Positions 18,253-26,224 of a DNA stretch of 64,000 nucleotides are shown in pieces. Both the position numbers and the translations under genes were made by a program. The notes under the pieces are model-generated. The model was not told the DNA's origin and did no database searches. It saw only the letters and a program-made list of their open reading frames with translations. The stretch is from JBGPQJ01 sp963829485 (GTDB lineage: Bacteria > Chloroflexota > Anaerolineae > Anaerolineales > Villigracilaceae): NCBI GenBank assembly GCA_963829485.1, contig CAWHIK010000010.1, positions 558,001-622,000 on the forward strand. The letters run 5' to 3'. How positions within the stretch are numbered: position 1 is the stretch's first letter; each line of letters opens with the position of its first letter.

Positions 18253-18906
18253 ATGGCGAAATATTTAGGTCCGGTTTGTAAATTATGCCGGCGTGAAGGT
18301 GAAAAACTTTTCTTGAAGGGTGAGCGCTGCTTTACGCCTCATTGTTCGTTTGAGAAGCGCAGCTTTGCACCCGGTCAGCATGGCCGCACCGGTTCCCGCT
18401 CCAATCGGGGAGGCACCGGCCGCGAATCCGATTACGCCCGCCAGCTGCGCGCCAAACAAAAGGCGCGACGCGTGTACGGTGTTTTCGAGCGCCAGTTCCG
18501 TCGCTACATTGAGACGGCACAGGGACGCCGCGGTCTGACCGGTTTGAACCTGCTCCAAATTTTGGAATCCCGGCTCGACAATGTCATTTTCCGCATGGGG
18601 TTTGCCTCCAGCCGCGCCGAGGCGCGCCTGCTGGTGACCCACGGACACTTTACCGTTAACGGACGCCGCACGGATGTCCCGTCGATGCTCCTCGATTCAG
18701 GCGATGTCCTGGCAGTCCGAGAGGGCTCGCGAGGCAGCGCTTATTTCAAAGTCCTGGGCGATATAGCCGAAAAACGCAATGTTCCCATGTGGTTGAACCG
18801 TGACTTGAAGAATCTGTCCGGCTCGATCCAGCGTTTACCGGAACGGGCTGAGATCGATGGCAATCTTAACGAACAGTTGATCGTTGAGTATTATTCACGC
18901 CGGTAG
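18253..18906 (+). CDS. rpsD: 30S ribosomal protein S4, zinc-binding type
   Basis: S4 is a primary 16S-binding protein and proofreading site. The 217-residue protein has four cysteines near the start (CKLC, then C and C in ERCFTPHC), the C+ form, followed by the S4 RNA-binding domain (ASSRAEARLLVTHGHFTVNG). The final residues NEQLIVEYYSRR are typical. A weak 6-pair hairpin (18,920-18,943) lies downstream before rpoA. Confidence 0.96.
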   Translation: MAKYLGPVCKLCRREGEKLFLKGERCFTPHCSFEKRSFAPGQHGRTGSRSNRGGTGRESDYARQLRAKQKARRVYGVFERQFRRYIETAQGRRGLTGLNLLQILESRLDNVIFRMGFASSRAEARLLVTHGHFTVNGRRTDVPSMLLDSGDVLAVREGSRGSAYFKVLGDIAEKRNVPMWLNRDLKNLSGSIQRLPERAEIDGNLNEQLIVEYYSRR

Positions 18907-18977
18907 ATGATTTTATTCAGCCTGGGTCATCATTACTCCAGGCAGTGCCGTTTCACTTGAAAAGGGAGAGGTGAACC

Positions 18978-19946
18978 GTGACGGGTTTATCAAACATGGT
19001 CATGCCCAAAATCGAGCGGGAAGCAGAAGCTCGAAATTACGGAAAATTTGTCATCAGTCCGCTTGAGCGCGGCTATGGGCACACTCTGGGCAATGCCCTG
19101 AGGCGCGTCCTGCTGTCTTCGTTGGACGGCGTCGCGGTGACATCCATCCGAATTGCAGATGTGCTGCACGAGTTCAGCGACATCCCAGGCGTTCGCGAGG
19201 ACGTCATCCAGGTGACTCTGCAAATCAAACAGCTTCGTCTTAAGCTTGACGGGGTTGACACCACCCGGATGCATCTCGAAGTCCGAGGCGAAGGCGTAGT
19301 CACCGCAGCGGATATCATCACCCCTGCCGAGGTGGAGGTCATCAACCCTGATTTGTACCTGTTCACCGTCGATAGCCAAAAGACCAAGCTCGATCTGGAA
19401 CTGACGGTCGAACGCGGTCGTGGATATTCGCCTGCCAACGAGCGCGGCGGCAGGCTGCCCATCGGCGAACTTCCGGTGGACGCCATCTTCAGCCCGGTCA
19501 AGCGTGTGAACTGGGAAGTGACTTCTGCCCGAGTGGGTCAGAGCACGAATTACGACAAACTAATATTAGAGATCTGGACCGATGGAACGGTATCCCCTGA
19601 GAAATCACTCAGCACCGCAGCCAAGCTCATCATCGAGCACCTGCGGTTTATTGCCGGTGTCAGTGAAGAGACCCTGGCCATATCCATCGAAAAAGAAGTA
19701 TCAGGTAGCCGCCTGACCAGTGAAGTGGCTGAAACGCCTGTTGAGGCGCTCGACCTTTCCGTGCGCGTTTTCAACTCGTTGAAGCGCACCGGCATCACCA
19801 CTGTGGGAGATGTCCTTGAATTGCTCGAAAAAGGCGACCAGGCTGTGATGTCCATCCGCAATTTCGGTGAAAAATCGCTCGATGAGCTTCGCCAGAAGAT
19901 GCGCGAAAAGGGCTACTTGAAAGACGAAAAGACAACAGTGGAGTAA
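18978..19946 (+). CDS. rpoA: RNA polymerase subunit alpha
   Basis: Alpha dimerises to assemble RNA polymerase and binds upstream promoter DNA through its C-terminal domain. The 322 residues include the N-terminal domain with RGYGHTLGNALRRVLLSSL and the C-terminal domain with SLKRTGITTVGDVLELLEKG and IRNFGEKSLDELRQKM. The GTG at 18,978 has GGGAGAGG upstream; an ATG 6 codons later is a possible alternative. Confidence 0.96.
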   Translation: MTGLSNMVMPKIEREAEARNYGKFVISPLERGYGHTLGNALRRVLLSSLDGVAVTSIRIADVLHEFSDIPGVREDVIQVTLQIKQLRLKLDGVDTTRMHLEVRGEGVVTAADIITPAEVEVINPDLYLFTVDSQKTKLDLELTVERGRGYSPANERGGRLPIGELPVDAIFSPVKRVNWEVTSARVGQSTNYDKLILEIWTDGTVSPEKSLSTAAKLIIEHLRFIAGVSEETLAISIEKEVSGSRLTSEVAETPVEALDLSVRVFNSLKRTGITTVGDVLELLEKGDQAVMSIRNFGEKSLDELRQKMREKGYLKDEKTTVE

Positions 19947-19952
19947 TAAGAA

Positions 19953-20330
19953 ATGCGACATCAGGTAGCAGGTTATCGATTAGGTAGAACTTCCAGCGCG
20001 CGTATCGCCTTGCGGCGTACCATGATCAAGCAGCTTTTCGAGCATGAGCGCATCACCACAACATTTGCCAAGGCCAAGTCCATTCGCGGCGAAGCGGAAC
20101 GACTGATCACCATCGCACGCCGGTCCGGAGAAGCGAATGATGCCGGCAAGGTACATGCCCGGCGCCTGGTTGCGTCACGTCTGGGGAGCAACCAGCCTGT
20201 TGCGAAACTGTTTGACGACATTGCCCCCCGGTTCGCCAAGCGCCCCGGCGGCTATACCCGCATCGTCAAACTGGGACCGCGGCAGGGCGACGGCGCTCAA
20301 ATGGTGGTTCTCGAGTTCGTGGAAGAATAG
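19953..20330 (+). CDS. rplQ: 50S ribosomal protein L17
   Basis: L17 lies near the tunnel exit. The 125 residues show MRHQVAGYRLGRTSSARIALRR, ERITTTFAKAKSIRGEAERLI and the family end GGYTRIVKLGPRQGDGAQM. It starts 6 bases after rpoA. Confidence 0.95.
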   Translation: MRHQVAGYRLGRTSSARIALRRTMIKQLFEHERITTTFAKAKSIRGEAERLITIARRSGEANDAGKVHARRLVASRLGSNQPVAKLFDDIAPRFAKRPGGYTRIVKLGPRQGDGAQMVVLEFVEE

Positions 20331-20337
20331 ATTTCGA

Positions 20338-20373
20338 CTGACGGAAGAACCGTCAGCCCAGGCGAATTTCGCC
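20338..20373 (+). promoter_or_regulatory. Twin hairpins directly before the truA ribosome binding site
   Basis: CTGACGG (20,338-20,344) pairs with CCGTCAG (20,350-20,356) around a 5-base loop. Four bases later GGCGA (20,361-20,365) pairs with TCGCC (20,369-20,373) around 3 bases, and AGGAA follows at once. There is no T tract, so termination is unlikely; tuning of truA translation or mRNA processing is possible. Confidence 0.4.
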
Positions 20374-20380
20374 AGGAAAC

Positions 20381-21112
20381 ATGGCACGTTACCAGATTAT
20401 CTTTGCTTACGACGGCACCCAATTCGTTGGGAGTCAACGGCAAGCCGAATCCCGGACCGTTCAAAGTGTCCTCGAATCCGCACTTAGGAAACTGGGCTGG
20501 GACGGGCGATCGATCCTGCTTGCGGGACGCACCGATACGGGTGTCCATGCATCAGGCCAGGTCGCGGCTGTTGATCTGAACTGGAGCCACTCGGAAGATG
20601 CCCTGCGGAGCGCTCTGAACTCGAGCCTGCCACAGGATGTCGCGGTGGCGTCAGCCCTGAAGGTGGAAGACAAATTTCACCCACGGTTTGACGCGGTGGC
20701 GCGACATTACCGTTATCGGTTGTATCTCCAGCCTGTCCGCGACCCGTTGCGGGAGCGTTATGCCTGGCGGGTCTGGCCTGCGCCGGAAGCAGCGCTGCTC
20801 AGCGAAACCGCAGCCACACTGATCGGCACGCACGATTTCTCTGCGTTTGGATCCCCTCCTCGGGCAAACGGCAGCACCGTGCGGACAGTCACTCGTTCAG
20901 AATGGACAAGCGATGGTGATCAGATGACCTTCGATGTTGTGGCGGATGGTTTCCTTTACAGGATGGTGAGGCGGATGGTGTTTGCCCAGGTTGCGATTGG
21001 TCTTCTCAGGTTTCCTTTGGATGTATTCCGGCTCGCAGTGGAAAACCAATCACCACTCCCGGCAGGACTGGCTTCACCGGCTGGACTGACGCTCGTCGAA
21101 GTAAAGTATTAG
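20381..21112 (+). CDS. truA: tRNA pseudouridine synthase A
   Basis: TruA makes pseudouridine at tRNA positions 38-40. The 243 residues contain the catalytic aspartate in AGRTDTGVHASGQVA, the RYRLYL segment after DAVARHY, and the C-terminal RMVRRMVFAQVAIG. Placement between rplQ and rplM is the same as in Bacillus, without the ECF transporter genes. Confidence 0.95.
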   Translation: MARYQIIFAYDGTQFVGSQRQAESRTVQSVLESALRKLGWDGRSILLAGRTDTGVHASGQVAAVDLNWSHSEDALRSALNSSLPQDVAVASALKVEDKFHPRFDAVARHYRYRLYLQPVRDPLRERYAWRVWPAPEAALLSETAATLIGTHDFSAFGSPPRANGSTVRTVTRSEWTSDGDQMTFDVVADGFLYRMVRRMVFAQVAIGLLRFPLDVFRLAVENQSPLPAGLASPAGLTLVEVKY

Positions 21113-21163
21113 TAAGAATTTACCAAAGTTAAGCATTCAAGTATTGAAGTGGAGACACGAACG

Positions 21164-21595
21164 ATGCAAAAATCGTATTATCCTAAAGCTGCTGAAATCA
21201 AACGCGACTGGATCGTGATTGATGCGAATGGGCAAACCCTGGGCAGAGTCGCGACACAAATCGCCTCGCTGCTGATCGGGAAACACAAGCCTACATTCAC
21301 CCCCGGTGTTCCGCTGGGGGATAATGTGGTGGTGATCAATTCTGCCAACATCACCGTGACCGGCAATAAGCTGACAGAAAAATATTATCATCATCATTCC
21401 AATTATCCCGGTGGTCTGAAGTCCATCTCTTTGAGAGATCAGCTTCAGCAGCATCCCGACCGCGTCATTCGCGCGGCAGTTTGGGGGATGCTGCCTCACA
21501 ACAAGATGGGGCGCGAGACCCTGAAGCGGTTGAAAATATACTCTGGTGCCGAGCATCCGCATGGCGCCCTAGTTGCCAAGCAGGTAAAGGAGTAG
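21164..21595 (+). CDS. rplM: 50S ribosomal protein L13
   Basis: L13 is an early-assembly 50S protein. The ATG at 21,164 is chosen because MQKSYYPKAAEIKRDWIVID matches the family and GTGGAG lies 9 bases upstream; that GTG is itself an in-frame start but functions better as the binding site. The 143 residues include LGRVATQIASLLIGKHKP and VWGMLPHNKMGRETLKRLK. Confidence 0.95.
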   Translation: MQKSYYPKAAEIKRDWIVIDANGQTLGRVATQIASLLIGKHKPTFTPGVPLGDNVVVINSANITVTGNKLTEKYYHHHSNYPGGLKSISLRDQLQQHPDRVIRAAVWGMLPHNKMGRETLKRLKIYSGAEHPHGALVAKQVKE

Positions 21596-21605
21596 AAGGT
21601 AGAAT

Positions 21606-21998
21606 ATGGCACAGTATTTCGAAGGTATCGGACGTCGCAAGGAAGCGACTGCACGAGTCCGCGTCGCAAACGGTTCAGGAAAGTTCATTGTCAACGAGAA
21701 GGATGTTGATCAGTATTTCACCAGAATGGGCGATGTGCATGAGATCATGCTGCCGTTGACCACGACCGGACAGGAACGCGCCGGTTACGACATCACCGTC
21801 AAAGTGAACGGCGGCGGCGTCAACGGTCAGACGGATGCGGTGAAGCTCGGTCTGACGCGCGCCCTTGTCAAGATGAACGGTGATTGGAATTCCGCCATGC
21901 GGAAAGCAGGTTTACTGACCCGCGATGCCCGCATCAAGGAACGCAAGAAACCCGGTCTCAAGCGCGCCCGTAAAGCTCCTACCTATACAAAGCGCTAA
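21606..21998 (+). CDS. rpsI: 30S ribosomal protein S9
   Basis: S9 reaches its C-terminal tail to the P-site tRNA anticodon. The 130 residues show MAQYFEGIGRRKEATARVRV, GGGVNGQTDAVKLGLTRAL and the basic end LKRARKAPTYTKR. It is the last gene of the ribosomal cluster, 10 bases after rplM. Confidence 0.96.
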   Translation: MAQYFEGIGRRKEATARVRVANGSGKFIVNEKDVDQYFTRMGDVHEIMLPLTTTGQERAGYDITVKVNGGGVNGQTDAVKLGLTRALVKMNGDWNSAMRKAGLLTRDARIKERKKPGLKRARKAPTYTKR

Positions 21999-22017
21999 AT
22001 CACAACTCGCGAACTTC

Positions 22018-22083
22018 AAAAGCGCAGAACGAATCGTGTTGGCAACACCTTCCGCGATTACGTTTTGCGCTTTATGATTTAAT
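22018..22083 (+). terminator. Compound hairpin ending the ribosomal protein cluster
   Basis: AAAGCGCAGAACG (22,019-22,031) pairs with CGTTTTGCGCTTT (22,061-22,073) with one G-U pair. Inside it AATCG/CGATT and GTGTT/AACAC form further stems, giving a long branched rod. A T-rich ATGATTT follows. It lies 20 bases after the rpsI stop and just before the mazG binding site. Confidence 0.75.
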
Positions 22084-22097
22084 AACCGGAGGAACCC

Positions 22098-23204
22098 ATG
22101 CCCGTCCTTGAAATTATTTCCCAAGCACTATCAGCGCTTAAGTTGGAGAATATCGCTAGTATTTGCATTATAGAAGCTTCATTTCTTGAGAATCTCCATG
22201 TTCCTCCATTTTCACCGGCTGTTGACGCCTTGATTGTGGGGATTAATACGAGAGAGAGAACGAATAATCTAACAAAGATCCTTGGAGCTGTTTATCCGCC
22301 CGATTATAAAGTAAAGAGAGTCTCACTCTTTGACAACTCGCAAGAGGCTGCAATAGAATTCCCATTGGTTGATATGGCTAATGAATGTGATAAGGGTGAT
22401 TATGCTATTTTTATTCCCGCCTTGCCGCCAGGATCCGCATTTGAGAAGTTCCAGGAGATTGTCGCTCACTTGCGCGCTCCGGATGGATGTCCTTGGGACA
22501 GGGAACAAACACACCTCTCGTTACGCAAGCATTTAATTGAAGAATCTTACGAGACTTTAGAGGCTTTGGATTCCGGTGACTCTCAAAAAATGAAGGAGGA
22601 GTTCGGTGACTTGCTCCTTCAGATCGTGTTGAACGCCCAGATCGCCAGCGAGGCGGGAGAATTCACCATGACCGAAGTCATTCAGGGGATCCATGACAAG
22701 ATCGTCCGCAGGCATCCTCATGTTTTCGGTGATGTTGTGGTGAATGGGGTGGGAAATGTTCTTCAAAACTGGGAGAAGATCAAAGCGGACGAGCGAGAAT
22801 CTAAAGGTGATACAGAAACGGGATTAATGGACGGTCTCCCGGCATCACTGCCGGCATTAGTCCAGGCACTGGAATTGCAAAGTCGTGCCGCACGGGTGGG
22901 TTTTGATTGGCCTGAAATCGACGGCGTGTTGGATAAGGTCAGGGAGGAAATTGAGGAAATCCGGGAAACTTCCAGTAAGGTTGAATTAGCCGATGAATTG
23001 GGAGACTTGTTTTTTGCATTGGTGAATCTCGCGCGTTGGAAGGGTATCGATGCCGAATCCACGCTTCGGGACGCTAACCGAAAATTCAAAAAACGGTTTG
23101 CCTATGTGGAGAATGGCGCGAAAGTTCAGGGCAGGATGTTACCGGATCTATCTCTGGAAGAAATGGAAACCTTATGGCAGTCAGCGAAGGACATGGAATC
23201 CTGA
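22098..23204 (+). CDS. mazG: MazG-type nucleoside triphosphate pyrophosphohydrolase with N-terminal extension
   Basis: MazG hydrolyses NTPs or dNTPs to monophosphates, cleaning the nucleotide pool. Two MazG repeats are seen in the C-terminal ~255 residues, with metal-binding EESYETLEAL...EEFGDLL and EEIEEIRET...ADELGDLFF, plus the entry motif LRAPDGCPWDREQTH. The first ~110 residues are an extra domain; VGINTRERTNNL and VYPPDYKVKRVSLFDN resemble the end of the tetrapyrrole-methylase domain fused to MazG in YabN-type proteins, without its catalytic part (inference). CCGGAGGA precedes the ATG. Base composition is more AT-rich from here on. Confidence 0.88.
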   Translation: MPVLEIISQALSALKLENIASICIIEASFLENLHVPPFSPAVDALIVGINTRERTNNLTKILGAVYPPDYKVKRVSLFDNSQEAAIEFPLVDMANECDKGDYAIFIPALPPGSAFEKFQEIVAHLRAPDGCPWDREQTHLSLRKHLIEESYETLEALDSGDSQKMKEEFGDLLLQIVLNAQIASEAGEFTMTEVIQGIHDKIVRRHPHVFGDVVVNGVGNVLQNWEKIKADERESKGDTETGLMDGLPASLPALVQALELQSRAARVGFDWPEIDGVLDKVREEIEEIRETSSKVELADELGDLFFALVNLARWKGIDAESTLRDANRKFKKRFAYVENGAKVQGRMLPDLSLEEMETLWQSAKDMES

Positions 23205-23215
23205 TATTTCACAGC

Positions 23216-26140
23216 TTACTTGGGTTGATAAATAACCACGCAGTTTCTTCCCGCAGCTTTGGCTTGATAGAGTGCTTCATCGGCGCGGTTCAAAACCTGT
23301 TCTCCGTCCTCTCCATGATCCGGGAAGCATGCTACCCCAATGGACATGGTCGCATTCGTTGACCTATCCTTTCCACTAATTCGTATCGCCTCGAAATTTA
23401 ATCTGAAATGCTCAGCACGTCGCGCTGCATCCTCCAGGGATGACCCGGGGAGGACGATCAGGAATTCCTCCCCTCCATAACGGCAGGCAACATCGGATTT
23501 TCGAGTATTGGCGAGAAGCATTTGCCCAAGGGATTCAAGGACAAAATCACCGGCTCTGTGCCCGAATTGATCATTGACGGATTTAAAGTGGTCAATATCC
23601 ATCATCACAAGGGAGACCGTTGAATTTGCCCTTCTCGCCCGGTGAATTTCAAGGGTCAGTGTTTCTTCCATGAATTTACGGTTATACAGGTTTGTCAACG
23701 GATCCCGAATCGCCTGTTCGCGGAGCCTGTCGCGCAATATGGCGATTTCCTCCAGTTGAGTGACCAGCAATTGATTCGCCCGGATCAAATCCGCCTCGGT
23801 GGTTTTTAACAAGGTGATGTCCGAAATGATCAGAATGACGTTTTCAAGGGTTCCATCTTCGCGTCGAATCGCTTTTGCAGACGCTGTGCCCCAGAAAGTG
23901 CTTCCATCCTTGTTAAGAAAACGGTTCTCGACTTGGAAACTGTCCAACAGACCATCGGCCATTGAATCAAAATTTTCATGGATGATCTTGTTTTCATCGG
24001 CGGGGCACAATTCCCAAATGGTCATTTCGGAAAGTTCCTCGGATGAGAATCCGAACATGTTGCTCCAGCGGTCATTGACGAAAATGAATTTGGCATTTTC
24101 CCAGGCGACGCCGATCCCCGCTCCGGCATTATCAAATATCGCCTGGAGCCTTGCCTGGCTGTCGGCCAGCGCAGCCTCCGCCCGTTTTCGTTCCGAAAGC
24201 TCATCCTGAATCTCTTGATATAGCTGAGCGTTTTTCAGAGCGATGCCGACGTTGGAAGCGATCGCAGACATCAGTGCCACGTCCGGATTGGAGAAGGCGT
24301 TTTCGTTGTCATAATCCTGCGTGCTCATGACGCCAATGACTTCATCACCGACGACCATGGGAACGCCCAGCCAGGATTTTGGAGGACCCAGGTCGGTCGC
24401 TATCGAATAGATAGCCCCCAATTCCCGGCTTCGTGCTTCCATGCTCGAATTTATTACAAGTGGTTTGCGAGTTCTAATAACTTCACTGGTTAAGCCTTGC
24501 CCAAACTGGACGTTGGGCACGGAGATCCTTTTTCCACGGCTGACCAAATAGGGGAAGCTTATCGTCGTTGTATCCTGGTCATACAATGCAATAAAGCTGG
24601 AGTGGACGTTGAAAGTTTGCTCGATTTTTTGTCCGACCACATTAAGCAGGGATTCCAGATCGAGTTGTGTTGCAGCCTGGCTGATGGAATAGACGGTTGT
24701 TAATTCATCCAGCCTTTCCTGAGCCTCGAGGGTTGCCTTGCGAACCTGGGTGATATCCCAGTAAATCCCTTGAATTCCGATTATCTGGCCGTTTAAATCC
24801 ATCATCGGTGTCTTGATCACATGGATTGGTATTCTTTTTCCATTCGGTAATACTTGTTCTTCTTCAAACTCGAGATGAGTCCCCAACCGGATAATTTCTT
24901 CATCTGTGTTTAGATAAATAGCCGCTAGTTCGGGCGAATGCAATTCATAATCGTTCCTGCCAAGAATGTCTTCAACAGGGATGCCTTCATTATCGGCGTA
25001 AAGCTGGTTAACAAACGTGTAGCGGCTTTCGCGGCTTTTCCTGAATATCGCCACAGGTAAGGTTTCGATCAACGTATGATAAAGACGCTCCGATTGCATC
25101 AGTGCTTCTTCGGTAACCTTTCGATTGGTGATATTTCGTAAGATGACGATACGCCCTGTGGTTTCTCCCTCCGGAGTTGCGATGGGATCTATTTCCAGTT
25201 CGAAGTGCCCATTAACGAATTCGGAGGATAACTTGATTTCGACTCTGGTCTGGAAAACCCGGCTGTATTTTTCCACTAATTCCGGGTAATCTGACAGAAT
25301 TACTCCTGCAGGTTGACCTACCGCCTTATCGGGTTCGCTTAAGCCAAAAATCCTGGCGGCTGCAGGATTAATATCGACGATGAGATCATTGGAATCCAGA
25401 ACAAACATGCCGTCCCTCATGCTTTCGATCATCATGCTTCGAGCAATCGGGATGACATTTAACAAATCGAGTCGAAATAATGCCCAATAATAAATGATGG
25501 CGGTGACGCTGAATGCAAAGGGAGTGGGATCGTATCCGGAAGTCAAATCCAGAATATAGATGAGATTTACGATCCATGGGATAAGTGCGCCGATAATAAT
25601 TGCTGCGGATTGTTTTCGATACACTTGGGGGAAATTAATGATCGCCCAAATCAAAGCGATTGTGCCAATCATTAATAACATGTAACTATAGGCGGTGAAT
25701 AGATAAAATCCGGGTCCATGTGCAAGTACCAATTGGAAACCCGGTGTTTCAAATGAGTATGAAATGTTAAGATAATGAAGATGGTGATAGTCGTTGGTAA
25801 TTACCAAAAAATAGGAAATAATTGGGATAATCCATATCGCAAATTTATACCAGCCCGATCCCCACTTATCCTTGTGTGTATAGGTAAGGGAAAACAATAG
25901 CCACAATGGGGCTAAAGAAACTATCCCAATGTATTCCACTTTTATCCAAAATATTTTTGTCGCAGGGGCAACCGCCAAAATCTCGAACGCATAGGTTAAC
26001 GACCATAAACCTACTGATGCAAGCATCAAGGCGAACCATTTGGCTCCCGGCACTTGTTTTCTATGCCATGCAATGGGCATAAGGCCGATAGTCAAAATCC
26101 CGCTAGCTATGAGCATCAGGGCATAAGGGTTGACGGTCAT
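23216..26140 (-). CDS. Membrane-bound PAS/GAF diguanylate cyclase
   Basis: A predicted c-di-GMP synthase of 974 residues. The order is an N-terminal membrane region of about seven helices resembling the histidine-kinase 7TM sensor, two PAS domains (~225-475), a GAF domain (~490-640), a third PAS (~655-780) and a GGDEF domain. The active site is GGEEF and the product-inhibition site RKSD lies five residues ahead, so it should be active and feedback-inhibited. The start at 26,140 (MTVNPYALMLIASG) is preferred: the 28 extra residues of a longer frame run into the terminator of the upstream gene. No strong binding site was seen. It converges on mazG with 11 bases between stops. Confidence 0.88.
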   Translation of the reverse strand: MTVNPYALMLIASGILTIGLMPIAWHRKQVPGAKWFALMLASVGLWSLTYAFEILAVAPATKIFWIKVEYIGIVSLAPLWLLFSLTYTHKDKWGSGWYKFAIWIIPIISYFLVITNDYHHLHYLNISYSFETPGFQLVLAHGPGFYLFTAYSYMLLMIGTIALIWAIINFPQVYRKQSAAIIIGALIPWIVNLIYILDLTSGYDPTPFAFSVTAIIYYWALFRLDLLNVIPIARSMMIESMRDGMFVLDSNDLIVDINPAAARIFGLSEPDKAVGQPAGVILSDYPELVEKYSRVFQTRVEIKLSSEFVNGHFELEIDPIATPEGETTGRIVILRNITNRKVTEEALMQSERLYHTLIETLPVAIFRKSRESRYTFVNQLYADNEGIPVEDILGRNDYELHSPELAAIYLNTDEEIIRLGTHLEFEEEQVLPNGKRIPIHVIKTPMMDLNGQIIGIQGIYWDITQVRKATLEAQERLDELTTVYSISQAATQLDLESLLNVVGQKIEQTFNVHSSFIALYDQDTTTISFPYLVSRGKRISVPNVQFGQGLTSEVIRTRKPLVINSSMEARSRELGAIYSIATDLGPPKSWLGVPMVVGDEVIGVMSTQDYDNENAFSNPDVALMSAIASNVGIALKNAQLYQEIQDELSERKRAEAALADSQARLQAIFDNAGAGIGVAWENAKFIFVNDRWSNMFGFSSEELSEMTIWELCPADENKIIHENFDSMADGLLDSFQVENRFLNKDGSTFWGTASAKAIRREDGTLENVILIISDITLLKTTEADLIRANQLLVTQLEEIAILRDRLREQAIRDPLTNLYNRKFMEETLTLEIHRARRANSTVSLVMMDIDHFKSVNDQFGHRAGDFVLESLGQMLLANTRKSDVACRYGGEEFLIVLPGSSLEDAARRAEHFRLNFEAIRISGKDRSTNATMSIGVACFPDHGEDGEQVLNRADEALYQAKAAGRNCVVIYQPK

Positions 26141-26170
26141 GTCATCGTCATATACTGTTTCATTGAAGAT

Positions 26171-26216
26171 ATTTGGAAAAATATTGAGAGAGCCTGGAAT
26201 TTTCCAGGCTCTCTCA
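26171..26216 (-). terminator. Rho-independent terminator of the lipoprotein gene
   Basis: A perfect 15-pair inverted repeat (26,185-26,199 with 26,202-26,216) with a two-base centre is followed on the minus strand by ATATTTTT. It lies 9 bases after the stop of the gene at 26,225-28,082. Its position shows that the cyclase downstream starts at 26,140 and not at 26,224. Confidence 0.85.
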
Positions 26217-26224
26217 TGAGTCAC

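Noticed and set aside
26141..26224. N-terminal extension of the PAS/GAF diguanylate cyclase to 26,224
   Set aside because: The extra 28 residues are translated from the terminator hairpin of the upstream lipoprotein gene and precede the first membrane helix with no family-like sequence.
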